From: an uncultured Halomicronema sp. | GTDB lineage: Bacteria > Cyanobacteriota > Cyanobacteriia > Phormidesmidales > Phormidesmidaceae | Assembly: GCA_937899725.1 (NCBI GenBank) | Contig: CALCCA010000212.1 | Span: forward strand, 1-38,402 | Direction of reading: 5' to 3' | DNA length: 38,402 nucleotides | Shown here: piece by piece, positions 17,318-27,226 of the stretch | Numbering within the stretch: position 1 is the stretch's first letter | Layout of the letters: each line of letters starts with the position of its first letter | Program-made: the position numbers and the translations under genes | Notes under the pieces: model-generated | The model's database searches: none | Seen by the model: the letters and a program-made list of their open reading frames with translations, nothing else | Told to the model about the DNA's origin: nothing

Positions 17318-20110
17318 CTAAGCCTCGGGTTCAGCCGATTTCTTCGCTGTCGATGACTTCTTACTAGCCGCCGATTTTTTCGCGGTAGTCGTTTTGCTGC
17401 CAGTAGATTTAGTGGCCGCCGCTCGCTTCGTCGTCGTGGTTTTGCGCGTCGTGGTTTTCTTGGCAGTCGTCTTTTTGGCCGCCGTTTTCTTCGCAGAGGT
17501 CTTCTTCGCGGTGGTTTTGGCCTTGCTGCCAGACTTGGCGGCGGTCTTTTTGCGAGTCGTTTTCTTTTTCGTACCGGCTTTCGCCGTGATTAGAGCGATC
17601 GCCTCTTCTAGGGTGATGTCACTTTCGGTTTTGCCCTCCGGTAACCCGGCATTTGTCTTGCCGTGCTTCACGTAGAGGCCGTAGGGGCCTTTGTAGACGG
17701 CAATTAGCTCGTCATCATCGGGGTGCTTGCCGAGTTCTTTCAACGGCTCGGCTTTGCGCCGACCGCGACCGGCCTTCGGTTGCGCCAGCAGTTCCAGCGC
17801 CCGCTCTAGAGAAACCGTCAGCACGCCATCGTCGCCCTTGAGTGAGCGATAGTCTTTGCCGTCTTTGCCCTGGTCATGCACCACGTAAGGGCCAAAGCGG
17901 CCCAAACTGGCTTTGACGGGTTTGCCGGTCTCGGGATGCGCGCCGAGCAAGCGGGGCAGGGCCAACAGGCCGACGGCCATTTCGATGGTCACGTCTTCGG
18001 GCTTCTTGCCCTTGGGTAAGGACGCCCGTTTGGGTTTGGGCTGCTCTTCAGTTGCCTCACCGAGCTGCACATAGGGACCATAGGCACCGATGAGCACGTA
18101 GATCGGCTCACCCGTTTCAGGATGCAGGCCGAGTTTTTCTGGCCCTTCCAGCTTTTGCTTGAGCAGCAAAGTCACCTGATCTGCATCCAGATCCGCCGGG
18201 GAAACATCGACTGGTACCGACGCTTTAACCGGGCCGCTTTCGTCCTCTGTTTCGACATAGGGGCCGTAACGACCAATGCGCACCTTAGCTTCTAAACCAT
18301 CCAGATCAACCGTGCGGGCCTCTGCCGGATCAATTTGGCTTTCCTGCTCATGCACCTGGGTTTCTAACCCGTCGCCGCCGCTGTAGAACCCCTTGAGGTA
18401 GGGGAGCCACTCGGCTTCCCCGGTGGAGATGTGGTCGAGGGTACGCTCCATCCGGGCGGTGAAGCCCACATCCACCAAGTCGGGGAAATGGCTAGACAGC
18501 AAATCGGTCACCGCAAAGGCGGTAAAGGTAGGTGTCAGGCTGTTGCCGTTCGCGGTCACGTAGCCGCGATCGATGATGGTGCCAATGACGCTGGCGTAGG
18601 TGCTCGGGCGACCAATGCCTTCGCTTTCCAACGTTTTAACCAGGGTCGCTTCGGTGTAGCGGGCAGGGGGTTGCGTTTCGTGACCGACGGCTTCTAGCTC
18701 GTTGCAGTTCACGGCGTCACCCACCGCCAGCCGAGGCAGCAGGATTTCTTGATTTTCGATCGCCGCATCGGGGTCGTCAGAGCCCTCAACATAGGCCCGA
18801 AAGAAACCGGCAAAATCAATCCGTTTACCGCTGGCCCGAAAGATCGCATTGTCCACTTCGATCTGGACGGTGATGTTGGTCTGCCGCGCTTCGGCCATCT
18901 GGGTGGCCACTGTGCGTTTCCAGATCAAATCGTAGAGTGATCGCTCACGACCGCTGAGTCCCGTGGCTTGGGGGGTGCGGAAGCTTTGACCCGCTGGACG
19001 AATGGCTTCGTGGGCTTCTTGAGCCGACTTGCTTTTGGTGGCGTACTGGCGCGATTTAGGGCTGAGATATTCCGGCCCGTACATTTGCTCGACGCAGCTG
19101 CGGGCCGCACCGATCGCCTGCTGTGACAGATGCACCGAGTCGGTTCGCATGTAGGTGATGTAGCCCTGCTCATAGAGGCTCTGCGCTACGCGCATCGTAT
19201 CCCGAGCCGACAGGCGCAGCTTGCGGTTCGATTCCTGCTGCAGCGTCGAAGTGGTGAACGGCGGCGAAGGCTTCCGGGTTGAGGGGCGTTCTTCTAAGTT
19301 GGCCACCGTCCAAGCACCAGCCTGCAGTCTGGCCTGCAGCGCCGTCGCTTCCGTTTCATTCAGCAAGACGACATCGCGACCGGCGGCAATTTGACCGGTA
19401 TTTTCGTCAAAGTCGCTGCCGGTGGCGAGGCGCTTGCCGTCCAGGGTGATGAGTTTTGCCTCAAAGGCATCTTGCTCCTTCAGCAGTTGAGCCTTGAGAT
19501 CCCAATAGGAGCCGCGACGGAAGGCCCGCCGCGCCCGCTCACGCTCGACTAAGAGCTTGACGGCGACTGACTGTACGCGCCCGGCTGACAGTCCCCAGGC
19601 AATTTTCTTCCACAGCAAGGGGGACAGGGTATAACCCACCAGTCGATCTAAAATGCGGCGAGTTTCTTGCGCCCGCACCAGCTGGTCGTCAATATCGCGA
19701 CAGTTGTCGAGCGCCTGCTGAATCGCCTCTTCAGTAATCTCGTGAAACACCATGCGCTTGATCGGCACTTTGGGTTTCAAAATCTGCAGCAGGTGCCAGC
19801 TAATGCTCTCCCCTTCGCGGTCTTCGTCAGTCGCCAGTACCAGCTCATCGGCATTTTTGAGCGCGTCTTTAAGCGTCTTAACGACTTTCTTCTTATCCGA
19901 GGGGACGACATACAGCGGTTCAAAATCCGCCTCAGGATTCACGCCGAGCTGAGCCCACTTCTCGCCCTTGACCGCCGCCGGAATTTCGCTCGCCGATCGC
20001 GGCAAGTCGCGCACGTGCCCCATCGAGGCTTCAACCCGATACCCGCGCGGCAGGTAGTTGCGAATAGTTTTGGCCTTGGTGGGCGACTCAACGATGACGA
20101 GGGTGGACAT
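17318..20110 (-). CDS. topA: DNA topoisomerase I (type IA) with basic histone-H1-like tail
   Basis: Relaxes negative supercoils by single-strand breakage and passage. The 930-residue protein starts with the Toprim domain ([15 protein letters not shown]; acidic triad DEDREGE at 95-101). The catalytic tyrosine is Tyr320 in YITYMRTDS. Instead of the C-terminal zinc fingers of the E. coli enzyme, four short repeats with a G[RP][YF]G[PL]YV core follow ([32 protein letters not shown]), the Toprim-associated C-terminal repeat type. The last ~85 residues are almost only Lys, Thr, Ala and Ser (KKTTAKK-type repeats), like histone H1 tails, and should bind DNA non-specifically. ATG start at 20110. Confidence 0.97.
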   Translation of the reverse strand: MSTLVIVESPTKAKTIRNYLPRGYRVEASMGHVRDLPRSASEIPAAVKGEKWAQLGVNPEADFEPLYVVPSDKKKVVKTLKDALKNADELVLATDEDREGESISWHLLQILKPKVPIKRMVFHEITEEAIQQALDNCRDIDDQLVRAQETRRILDRLVGYTLSPLLWKKIAWGLSAGRVQSVAVKLLVERERARRAFRRGSYWDLKAQLLKEQDAFEAKLITLDGKRLATGSDFDENTGQIAAGRDVVLLNETEATALQARLQAGAWTVANLEERPSTRKPSPPFTTSTLQQESNRKLRLSARDTMRVAQSLYEQGYITYMRTDSVHLSQQAIGAARSCVEQMYGPEYLSPKSRQYATKSKSAQEAHEAIRPAGQSFRTPQATGLSGRERSLYDLIWKRTVATQMAEARQTNITVQIEVDNAIFRASGKRIDFAGFFRAYVEGSDDPDAAIENQEILLPRLAVGDAVNCNELEAVGHETQPPARYTEATLVKTLESEGIGRPSTYASVIGTIIDRGYVTANGNSLTPTFTAFAVTDLLSSHFPDLVDVGFTARMERTLDHISTGEAEWLPYLKGFYSGGDGLETQVHEQESQIDPAEARTVDLDGLEAKVRIGRYGPYVETEDESGPVKASVPVDVSPADLDADQVTLLLKQKLEGPEKLGLHPETGEPIYVLIGAYGPYVQLGEATEEQPKPKRASLPKGKKPEDVTIEMAVGLLALPRLLGAHPETGKPVKASLGRFGPYVVHDQGKDGKDYRSLKGDDGVLTVSLERALELLAQPKAGRGRRKAEPLKELGKHPDDDELIAVYKGPYGLYVKHGKTNAGLPEGKTESDITLEEAIALITAKAGTKKKTTRKKTAAKSGSKAKTTAKKTSAKKTAAKKTTAKKTTTRKTTTTKRAAATKSTGSKTTTAKKSAASKKSSTAKKSAEPEA

Positions 20111-20579
20111 AGATAATCGTTAGGGGTTCCTAGATTCCGTGACGTTAGCGAATAAGCGGAGCATTCGGAAAGGATTGTTAACTAAGATTTCAGTTTCACA
20201 GCTGAATGGCTCGGTTTTTTATCCCATCTTCTGTTCACTCCTAGCACATCTCTTCGCGATCGCTAAGTCGAAGTTAGCGCATTTGCTCCCGAGAATACCC
20301 ACATCTTTTGATTCAAACACGGGTGACAGGAAGGATTCAGGCCCTGGTATTGCGGGCCTGACTGGTATTGGCTGCTGGAGGGTAGTCGCCGGCCAGCCTG
20401 GCGGCAGTTAATTACAACCATAGTCAGAACTCATACCCTGAGAGATACCCCGAAACGCCGGTTCCCAGGGTAATATGCCAGTGGCACCTTGAAGGTTGGC
20501 GATCGTTAGCGATTAGCGCTGGCGGTGATGCTGCTTTCGCGGTCAATCTATTACTTATCTCGTTGGAGCAGTCAGCCGG
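20111..20579. other. Divergent spacer between topA and ndhB with stem-loops
   Basis: About 470 bases holding the promoters of both genes. Two inverted repeats were seen: TCAGGCCC/GGGCCTGA at 20337-20361 (8 pairs, 9-base loop) and TACCCTG/CAGGGTA at 20434-20440 and 20466-20472. Both would lie in the ndhB leader if transcription starts far upstream. A plus-strand frame at 20139-20411 shows no protein character and was not called. Confidence 0.4.
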
Positions 20580-22163
20580 ATGGACGTTTCGAATATTGCC
20601 TCCCAGCTCAACGTGGGCATTATTCTCCCTGAAGGAATTGTGGTCGCGACCCTGTTGATCGTGTTGGTCGGCGACCTCATCGGCGGACGCGCCTCGTCGC
20701 GTTGGACGCCCTATCTCACCATCGCCGGAATGTTGGGAGCCGTGGTCGCCTTGGTTTATCAATGGGATACGGCCACCCCTTTGAGCTTCTTGGGCAGCTA
20801 CATGGGGGATGACCTGAGTATTGTCTTTCGCGGCATCATCGTGCTCTCGGCGGCGGCTACGGTGCCCATGTCAATTCGCTACGTCGAGCAATCTGGCACC
20901 GCCCTGGCAGAATTTTTGGTGATTTTGCTGACGGCCACCCTGGGCGGCATGTTTTTGTCGGGGGCCAACGACCTCGTCACAATCTTTGTCTCGCTAGAAA
21001 CGCTCAGTATCTCCTCTTACTTACTGACCGGCTACATGAAGCGTGATCCTCGCTCGAACGAGGCGGCGCTGAAGTACCTGCTAATTGGGGCCGCTAGTTC
21101 CGCCATTTTTCTCTATGGCATTTCACTGCTGTACGGGCTATCGGGTGGCAAGATGCAGCTAGGCGATATTGCCGCCAGCTTTGTCACGACGGGCAGCACG
21201 GCCCCGATTGGTTTGGTGGTCGCCTTAGTGTTTGCGATCGCGGGCATTGCCTTCAAAATTGCCGCCGTCCCCTTTCACCAGTGGAGTCCCGACGTGTATG
21301 AGGGGTCGCCCACCCCGGTGGTGGCTTTCCTCTCGGTGGGCTCTAAAACGGCGGGGTTTGCCTTGGCCATTCGCCTGTTGGTGACGGTTTTTCCCCTGGT
21401 TTCAGAGCAGTGGCACTTTGTCTTTACCGCACTGGCGGTGCTCAGTATGGTGCTGGGTAACGTGGTTGCCTTGGCCCAAACCAGCATGAAGCGGCTGTTG
21501 GCCTATTCATCGATCGCCCAGGCAGGCTTTTTGATGATTGGCTTGGTGGTCGGCACCGAAGCGGGCTATTCCAGCATGGTGTTCTATCTGCTGATCTACC
21601 TGTTTATGAACCTGGGGGGCTTTACCTGCGTCATCCTCTTTTCATTGCGGACGGGCACCGATCAGATTAGTGAATACAGCGGTCTTTACCAAAAAGATCC
21701 GCTGCTGACCCTGTGCTTGAGCATTTGTCTGCTGTCGCTGGGGGGCATTCCTCCCCTGGCAGGCTTTTTTGGTAAGCTCTACATCTTTTGGGCGGGCTGG
21801 CAGGCGGGGGCCTACGGCTTGGTGCTGGTCGGTCTGGTGACCAGCGTGATTTCCATCTATTACTACATTCGCGTCGTCAAGATGATGGTGGTCAAAGAGC
21901 CGCAAGAAATGTCCGATGCGATCAAAGACTATCCGCCCATACGGTGGGATCTGCCCGGTCTACGGCCGCTGCAGGTGAGCTTAATCTTGGCGGTAGTGGC
22001 CACGTCGCTGGCGGGGATTCTCTCGAATCCGCTCTTTACGCTGGCGAATAATTCGATTAGTCATACGCCCTTTCTCAAAGCGGCGATCGCGAATACGGCT
22101 CAGCCCACTCAACCAATTGCGCTAACGTCACCGGTTGCTGAAACCACTTCCACCGCGCTTTAG
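20580..22163 (+). CDS. ndhB: NAD(P)H-quinone oxidoreductase subunit 2 (NDH-1 subunit N)
   Basis: Antiporter-like, proton-pumping membrane subunit of the thylakoid NDH-1 complex, which handles respiration, cyclic electron flow and CO2 uptake. The 527-residue protein has about 14 hydrophobic helices. Family landmarks include [40 protein letters not shown] with the conserved Lys/His region, [13 protein letters not shown] and [21 protein letters not shown]. Length and order fit NdhB. The ATG at 20580 has GGAG about ten bases upstream. It is a single-gene unit followed by a perfect terminator hairpin. The functional link in this window is to CpcL, whose phycobilisome form has been associated with PSI-NDH-1 in other cyanobacteria; the genes are not adjacent here. 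Confidence 0.97.
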   Translation: MDVSNIASQLNVGIILPEGIVVATLLIVLVGDLIGGRASSRWTPYLTIAGMLGAVVALVYQWDTATPLSFLGSYMGDDLSIVFRGIIVLSAAATVPMSIRYVEQSGTALAEFLVILLTATLGGMFLSGANDLVTIFVSLETLSISSYLLTGYMKRDPRSNEAALKYLLIGAASSAIFLYGISLLYGLSGGKMQLGDIAASFVTTGSTAPIGLVVALVFAIAGIAFKIAAVPFHQWSPDVYEGSPTPVVAFLSVGSKTAGFALAIRLLVTVFPLVSEQWHFVFTALAVLSMVLGNVVALAQTSMKRLLAYSSIAQAGFLMIGLVVGTEAGYSSMVFYLLIYLFMNLGGFTCVILFSLRTGTDQISEYSGLYQKDPLLTLCLSICLLSLGGIPPLAGFFGKLYIFWAGWQAGAYGLVLVGLVTSVISIYYYIRVVKMMVVKEPQEMSDAIKDYPPIRWDLPGLRPLQVSLILAVVATSLAGILSNPLFTLANNSISHTPFLKAAIANTAQPTQPIALTSPVAETTSTAL

Positions 22164-22182
22164 AGCGGTCCTACTGGATGGC

Positions 22183-22228
22183 AAAAGCGCTGCCTCTTCT
22201 CTGGTGAAGAGGCAGCGCTTTTGTGATG
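22183..22228. terminator. ndhB terminator
   Basis: A perfect 17-pair hairpin: AAAAGCGCTGCCTCTTC (22183-22199), loop TCTGGT, GAAGAGGCAGCGCTTTT (22206-22222). The run of A before and T after makes it active in either direction. It begins 20 bases after the ndhB stop. Confidence 0.85.
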
Positions 22229-22471
22229 TGCGGGATTTTTAGAAGTGGGTGGTTGGCAGGCCGGAAGATCGACAGTCAATGCAGGGATGGACGAGGCGGA
22301 GCGGGGTAGCATCCCCTCGGGGTAATCGGCAGACATTAAAATTGCGGCAATCCGCCCCTGTCGTATCTCAAGCTACAACGTTTTTACCCCTAGGCTACAG
22401 AGTATGGATAGATATTGGGAACCAACGTGCGAGAGTATTGTCAAGTCCCACGCTTTGAATCATTGCGCGAG

Positions 22472-24157
22472 ATGAAGCCGAAAATTATTGTTTGCGGGTT
22501 GGGCAATACGGGCTATCGAGTTTTCTCACTGCTGAAGCGGCAGGGGGTGCTGGTGACAGGTATCAGCACTCTCCCCCGAGAAGACGACGGCATTATTGTC
22601 GGTGATTTGCGATCGCCTGAAATTCTCATTCAAGCAGGCATTCGCGACGCCACGGCACTCTTGCTCATGTCGTCAGACGATGCGCTCAACCTGGCGATTT
22701 TGACTCAAGCGCGGGTGATTAATCCACGCATTCGCATTATCAATCGCCTGATCAACAGCCGACTCGGCAGCCGGCTCGACCAAACGCTGGCCTATCACGT
22801 CTCGATGAGTGTCTCAGCCTTGTCGGGGCCAATTTTTGCCTTTGCAGCTCTGGGCAATACCGCGATCGGTCAAATCGACCTGATGGGGGCTAACTGGCCC
22901 ATGTACGAAGAACTCATTGATGATCGCCATCCCTGGAACGGGGCGCTGATGAGACATCTTTGGGACAATCGTGATCGCATGCTGATTTATTATCATCCCG
23001 CCCATCAAAAGGTGGATCTGGTGTCAGCAGTGCTGCACGATCACAAGCTGGAGACGGGCGATCGGTTGATTGTGGCCACCCGGCCCAAAGCCAGTCGCAG
23101 TCAGCGCCTCTCCTGGGAGCGCCGCCTCAAAAGCTTCTTTGCCGGGTTGACTCAGTTTCGGCGCCAGAGCCAGGCTGCGCTACTGATTACCCTCGTGCTG
23201 TTTTTCCTCATCATCGCCTCGGCGCTCACCTACGTTAGCGTCAATTTTGCGATCCCCTTTCCCGACGCCCTTTATTTCACCGTCGGTATGCTGACGGGTG
23301 CTGGGGGACACGAAGAAGTCGCCGAACAAGCCCCCGTGGCCATCAAGGTCTTTACGGCGGTCATGATGTTGGTCGGCGCTGGGGTGATCGGGGTGTTTTA
23401 TGCGTTGCTCAATGACCTCGTTTTGGGCAGTCATTTTCATCAGGTGTGGAATGCCGTGCAGCTGCCCCAGCGCAACCACTACATCATTTGTGGGTTAGGT
23501 GCTGTGGGCTTTCAGATTGCGCAACGACTAAAAAGTGGTGGTCACGAGGTGGTGGCGATCGAGCGTGATCCCCAGGGGCGATTTATTAAGGGGGCGCGGG
23601 CTCTCAAAATCCCCGTCATCATTGATGATGCAAGCCTGCCTGATGCGCTGAATGCCGTGCATATTCCGACGGCCACAGCGTTGTTAGCCGTCACCAGTCA
23701 CGACACCGACAATCTAGAGATTGCGCTGATGGCGAAAAGTTTAGCGCCCAAGCTGCCCATTGTCGTGCGCAATCAAGATCCCAGCTTTGCCCGGCAGGTG
23801 CAGCAGGTGTTTGAGTTTAACCGGGTGATGAGTCCCACTGAGCTGGCTGCCCCTTCCTTCGCCGCGGCCGCCCTGGGGGGCCAGGTGTTGGGAAACGGCA
23901 TCACTGGTGACAGCCTGTGGGTCGCGCTGGGCACTTTAATCACCCCAGGCCACACCTTTTACGGTCGAGCCACGGCTGAGATTGCGCAGGAAGCTGACTT
24001 GGTGCCGCTCTATATCAAGACCCCTCGGGGAGACTTGCATGGGTTCGAGTTGCTGTCCCACGTATTAGATAATCAAGATGTGCTGTATCTGACGATTCCA
24101 GCGAACAAGCTAGAAGAGCTCTGGCGTACGTCGTCATCGCCGCTCACAGCGCGCTAG
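22472..24157 (+). CDS. Two-TM ion channel flanked by two TrkA-N (RCK/KTN) domains
   Basis: A 561-residue protein. An N-terminal NAD-binding regulatory domain (about 1-205, GLGNTGYR at 9-16) is followed by a charged linker and a pore module with hydrophobic helices at about 235-257 and 290-315. A second NAD-binding domain (about 335-465, GLGAVGFQ at 341-348) and a TrkA-C-like C-terminus (about 480-545) complete it. The two-helix pore with RCK domains points to a potassium or related cation channel, acting in the plasma or thylakoid membrane. The pore loop reads FTVGMLTGAGGHEE (about 269-282) and lacks the usual TVGYGD filter, so potassium selectivity is uncertain. The frame is open to a TTG at 22415, but ATG at 22472 starts exactly at the first beta strand (MKPKIIVCGLG) and is preferred. 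Confidence 0.85.
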   Translation: MKPKIIVCGLGNTGYRVFSLLKRQGVLVTGISTLPREDDGIIVGDLRSPEILIQAGIRDATALLLMSSDDALNLAILTQARVINPRIRIINRLINSRLGSRLDQTLAYHVSMSVSALSGPIFAFAALGNTAIGQIDLMGANWPMYEELIDDRHPWNGALMRHLWDNRDRMLIYYHPAHQKVDLVSAVLHDHKLETGDRLIVATRPKASRSQRLSWERRLKSFFAGLTQFRRQSQAALLITLVLFFLIIASALTYVSVNFAIPFPDALYFTVGMLTGAGGHEEVAEQAPVAIKVFTAVMMLVGAGVIGVFYALLNDLVLGSHFHQVWNAVQLPQRNHYIICGLGAVGFQIAQRLKSGGHEVVAIERDPQGRFIKGARALKIPVIIDDASLPDALNAVHIPTATALLAVTSHDTDNLEIALMAKSLAPKLPIVVRNQDPSFARQVQQVFEFNRVMSPTELAAPSFAAAALGGQVLGNGITGDSLWVALGTLITPGHTFYGRATAEIAQEADLVPLYIKTPRGDLHGFELLSHVLDNQDVLYLTIPANKLEELWRTSSSPLTAR

Positions 24158-24175
24158 CCGATTACTCTGCCAGAT

Positions 24176-24196
24176 TTTCAGCGCTTGGCGCTGAAA
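24176..24196. terminator. Hairpin after the channel gene
   Basis: A perfect 9-pair stem, TTTCAGCGC and GCGCTGAAA with loop TTG, placed 18 bases after the stop codon. No T-run follows on the plus strand. It may be a weak terminator or an mRNA 3' end stabiliser. Confidence 0.45.
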
Positions 24197-24423
24197 CCAG
24201 ATCCCCCAGACAGAAACGTCTTCTGTCGGGACGAACCCTGTTTGGTAATGGCTGCTTGCCGATAGCATGCGAGGCTTTCAGCCCGACCTTGGCAGTGGAA
24301 TGTGGAAGTCGGAATATGGGAGTCGAGAGTCGGGATTAAGATGCCTGTTCGATGATGACTTCGGGGATCTGGCAGGTCTCGATCTAACTGCAGTTTGTTT
24401 GTATCAGTGCCCTCTCTACCGCT

Positions 24424-24894
24424 ATGCTGACTGCCAACTGTCCTTGCGGCAGCCAACGCTCTTTTAATACCTGCTGCCAGCCATATCTGCTCGGCCAAGC
24501 GATCGCCCCGACGGCTGAAGCGCTGATGCGATCGCGCTATACGGCCTACTGCCAGGGCCAGGTGGACTATTTGACCGCTACTCACCATCCGTCGAAGCGG
24601 GCATTGGGCGATCGCGCTGCCCTCACAAAGAGCATGCAAAATACGACCTGGCTCGGCCTCACGGTGCTACAGACAGAACAGGGTCAGCCAGCGGATACGA
24701 CAGGCGTCGTGGAATTTGTCGCTCGCTACCAGTCGGATCATACGGGCCAAATTCATGAGCGATCGCGCTTTAAGCAGCAAAAAGGCCGCTGGTTTTATCT
24801 CGATGGCGATTTGTTACCGCCGCTGGAACCGAAACGTAATGAGCCCTGCTGGTGTGGCAGCGGCAAAAAATTCAAGCAGTGTCACGGACGATAA
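24424..24894 (+). CDS. YchJ-like SEC-C motif protein (UPF0225)
   Basis: A 156-residue soluble protein of the YchJ family. It starts with the N-terminal metal-binding motif NCPCGS and CCQPYL (Cys6, Cys8, Cys17, Cys18), continues with the NTF2-like segment RSRYTAYCQGQVDYL and FVARY, and ends with a SEC-C motif, EPCWCGSGKKFKQCHGR. The cysteines presumably bind zinc. The family's function is unknown. The ATG at 24424 gives the standard MLTANCPCGS start; no clear ribosome site is visible. It lies 266 bases after the channel gene on the same strand. Confidence 0.88.
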   Translation: MLTANCPCGSQRSFNTCCQPYLLGQAIAPTAEALMRSRYTAYCQGQVDYLTATHHPSKRALGDRAALTKSMQNTTWLGLTVLQTEQGQPADTTGVVEFVARYQSDHTGQIHERSRFKQQKGRWFYLDGDLLPPLEPKRNEPCWCGSGKKFKQCHGR

Positions 24895-25161
24895 ATTATT
24901 GCCATAGTTAGCCATTGACCAGCCTCATTGCGACCCCAGCAAAATCGCCCAAAGGTTTGCGACACCATCGTTCTGGTTCACAGATGAGGTGACTATCGAG
25001 ACCGCCCTCTGCCTCAAACTTAGTGGGTGGATTGTGTATCCTGAACTATACGATGGCTGTTTTGATAAAGCACCTAGGAGCTTTCTGCTACTTAGCGCGG
25101 ACTCAAAATGGCTTGCAGTCTTATCCCCATGGGGCTAGGACTGCTACCGATAGGTTCTAAG

Positions 25162-25169
25162 GAGGTCAA
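25162..25169 (+). promoter_or_regulatory. Ribosome binding site deciding the start of the small secreted protein
   Basis: AAGGAGGT around 25160-25167 stands seven bases before the ATG at 25174. It supports this start over an earlier in-frame codon at 25108. Confidence 0.7.
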
Positions 25170-25173
25170 GGCC

Positions 25174-25500
25174 ATGAGGTATTTAGGTTTAGCGACTGCG
25201 ATCGCCGTCACGACGCTTTTGGGTCTGTCAGGATTAGGCGTAGCGAATGAACCCGAAGCCACACCCGTTGCATCAGCGGTGATTACACAGTTGGTGCTGC
25301 GCGATCACACCGTCACCCTCACGTCAGCGCCCGCTGGCTATTTGTATACGGTCACTGATAGTGCAGGTACGGTGCTGAATGCAGACTTGACGGAAGCTCA
25401 ATTTGCCGAGCAATATCCTGAGCTGCTGGCGATGCTGCAACCCGCGATCGCCGATGACAGCAGTGAACTCATGATGCTGGCTCCGGTGATTGACCAGTAG
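25174..25500 (+). CDS. Small secreted protein of unknown function
   Basis: A 108-residue protein. MRYLGLATAIAVTTLLGLSGLGVA is a clear signal peptide, probably cleaved before NEPEA. The mature part of about 84 residues is acidic and has a strand-rich segment (ITQLVLRDHTVTLTSAPAGYLYTVTDSAG) followed by ADLTEAQFAEQYPELLAML, ending in LMMLAPVIDQ. No family is recognised; short beta-rich cyanobacterial periplasmic proteins of similar shape exist. The strong AAGGAGGT site fixes the start at 25174. The gene is convergent with the peroxiredoxin gene. Confidence 0.72.
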   Translation: MRYLGLATAIAVTTLLGLSGLGVANEPEATPVASAVITQLVLRDHTVTLTSAPAGYLYTVTDSAGTVLNADLTEAQFAEQYPELLAMLQPAIADDSSELMMLAPVIDQ

Positions 25501-25692
25501 GCGACAGCTCGCTGGGCCATTCTTGGCTGTAGAGCAGCGGGAAATGGCCAAGGCGTATATCACACTCAAGGAAAATTCCTTTGAAATTAGGTCTGACCGC
25601 GCGAAAGCCCTGCTCATCTTTGGTGCGTTGTGGCAACAGCCCAACGCACCCGACAGCAATGTTTATTGATGGCTACCGACTGATTAAGAGCA

Positions 25693-25722
25693 GTGGCCTG
25701 TGAGCAAGATGCCACAGGCCAC
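25693..25722. terminator. Bidirectional terminator-like hairpin
   Basis: A perfect 10-pair stem, GTGGCCTGTG and CACAGGCCAC with a 10-base loop, between the convergent genes at 25500 and 25746. No T-run borders it on either side. Confidence 0.5.
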
Positions 25723-25745
25723 ACACCATCCAAATATGGCCGGCT

Positions 25746-26393
25746 CTAGGAGAGCTGCTGCAGTGCCGCCACGATATTATCGGGGTCTTCGCGCTGGGTG
25801 TAATCGACATTCACAAAAGCGTGAACAATGGTGCCCGTAGTGTCAACCACATAGGTGGCGGGTACCGGCAACTCAAAAGAGCTATCACCGTTGTAGGCCT
25901 CTAGGTCAATGCCGAAGTTCTGATAAAGGGGACGCAGGTATTCTGGCAAGGTAAACACCAGACCAAAGGCGCGGGCGACCTGATTACCGACATCGCTGAG
26001 CACTTCAAAGGACAAGTCGTTCTTTTCTTGCGTCGATAGAGAATTATCCGGCGTTTCTGGGGCGATCGCAACGAGCTGTGCACCCTGGGCTTTGATGGCT
26101 GGCAGCGCCTGTTGCAGGGCTCGGAGTTCCATATTGCAGTAAGGGCACCAGCCACCGCGATAAAAGGCAATCACCACAGGGCCAGCTTTAAGCAGGTCGG
26201 GCACGGCAACCGATTTACCCAGGGCATTCGGCAACGTCACCGGAGGAATCGCGTCGCCAACTTTCAAGCTTCGGTCTTCGATGCCCAGCTGGGCAATTTC
26301 GCTACCGGCCTGGGCCATGGCGACTTGAGCTTCGGCGGGCAACTGGTCTTTCATCTTGGCGGCAAACTGGGCGAGGTCTTGGGTCAAGCTCAT
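25746..26393 (-). CDS. Peroxiredoxin-like thioredoxin-fold protein (AhpC/TSA family)
   Basis: A 215-residue protein. After an ~45-residue helical N-terminus it has the peroxiredoxin core: VGDAIPPVTLPNALGK, then VVIAFYRGGWCPYCNMELRAL with a CxxC pair at Cys83 and Cys86. The pair stands where peroxiredoxins have the peroxidatic cysteine. Later strands include VAIAPETPDNS and VPATYVVDTTGTIVHAF. It probably reduces peroxides or acts as a thiol reductase; the CPYC arrangement is typical of the peroxiredoxin-like group common in bacteria. The ATG is at 26393. It lies downstream of the TetR-type regulator gene on the same strand, with a 214-base gap that contains a dispersed repeat. Confidence 0.85.
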   Translation of the reverse strand: MSLTQDLAQFAAKMKDQLPAEAQVAMAQAGSEIAQLGIEDRSLKVGDAIPPVTLPNALGKSVAVPDLLKAGPVVIAFYRGGWCPYCNMELRALQQALPAIKAQGAQLVAIAPETPDNSLSTQEKNDLSFEVLSDVGNQVARAFGLVFTLPEYLRPLYQNFGIDLEAYNGDSSFELPVPATYVVDTTGTIVHAFVNVDYTQREDPDNIVAALQQLS

Positions 26394-26490
26394 AACAAAT
26401 CACGCTCTTGTCACGTCTCTTTTATTCTGGAACGAACAGTCAAATATAAGATGAGCCGTTCCTGAGGATTCTCTGAGGAATGGTTTTTTA

Positions 26491-26595
26491 TGGCGCTGCC
26501 CACTTTGCTGAGGACACCTCGGAGCACTCTGATGCTCAGCGCCTCCGTAAAGTGGCCACAGTCTTGTCCCAGCCGAACTGGCGACTGCTATGACG
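26491..26595 (-). repeat. Dispersed ~105-bp repeat, copy 1
   Basis: Intergenic copy between the TetR gene and the peroxiredoxin gene. It contains GCGCTG-CCCACT, GGAGCACT, GTGGCCACAGTCTTG and ACTGGCGACTGC in this order. The same order of blocks is found at 34871-34977 and 36808-36912, with only the first part at 10564-10602. The plus strand is the reading orientation of the blocks quoted. Confidence 0.6.
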
Positions 26596-26607
26596 CTGAG
26601 CACGGCG

Positions 26608-27189
26608 CTAATCCAAAGCGTGCAAAATGAGTCTGACAATCGTCTGCAGGGTTGCTGCATCCGCGCCAGTCTTGGCCATGACGCGCACCCCTTGCAGACT
26701 GCTGGTGAAATATTGAGCCAACGCCCGAATGTCTTTGTCAGTGCTAATTTCACCGTGATCTTGCGCTCTCAACAAAGCTCGGTAAAACGCTGCTTCTACT
26801 CGCTGCATCCCTTGTTTGACTAAGCTAGCGACTTCCGCATCTTGCCCCGCCAGCTCAACCACGGTGTTGGTGATCAAACAGCCTCGCCGCTGTCGATCAG
26901 CGCTCGCGCGGGCGGCCAAATCGAGAAAGTGCTGTTCAATCTCGAGTCGGGCCGCATCCGGCGCTTGCAGATGGGCGATCGCTGCCGTTACTACGGTGTC
27001 GTGATAGTGGGCGATCGCCTGCAAAAATAGATGTCGCTTGTCAATAAACGTGTCGTACAGGCTGCCTCGATTAATGCCCATCGCCGCCACCAGATCATGC
27101 ACCGATGTCGCCGTGTAGCCTTTCTGCCAAAAAACGTCCATCGCCTTAGACAAAGCGATTTCGGGGTCAAATGCCTTCGTGCGCGCCAT
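26608..27189 (-). CDS. TetR/AcrR-family transcriptional regulator
   Basis: A 193-residue repressor-type protein. Residues 1-60 form the three-helix DNA-binding domain: ALSKAMDVFWQKGYTATSVHDLVAAMGINRGSLYDTF with the TetR turn KGYTATSVHDLVAAMGI. The rest is helical with the ITNTVVELAG segment typical of the YxaF/LmrA-like C-terminal ligand domain. It lies upstream of a peroxiredoxin-like gene on the same strand, and a GAATG-N2-CATTC palindrome stands 38 bases before its start, a likely site for autoregulation. The ATG has GGGAGG upstream. The ligand is unknown. Confidence 0.9.
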   Translation of the reverse strand: MARTKAFDPEIALSKAMDVFWQKGYTATSVHDLVAAMGINRGSLYDTFIDKRHLFLQAIAHYHDTVVTAAIAHLQAPDAARLEIEQHFLDLAARASADRQRRGCLITNTVVELAGQDAEVASLVKQGMQRVEAAFYRALLRAQDHGEISTDKDIRALAQYFTSSLQGVRVMAKTGADAATLQTIVRLILHALD

Positions 27190-27226
27190 ACTCCTGCACC
27201 TCCCTCTTCACTGTAATCCATTAATT

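Noticed and set aside
20139-20411. 90-codon frame between topA and ndhB
   Set aside because: No motif, low-quality composition, lies in a promoter region with stem-loops.
24296-24345. Short GAGTCG-type direct repeats
   Set aside because: Only a few imperfect 7-base units, with no spacer regularity; not a CRISPR or tandem array.
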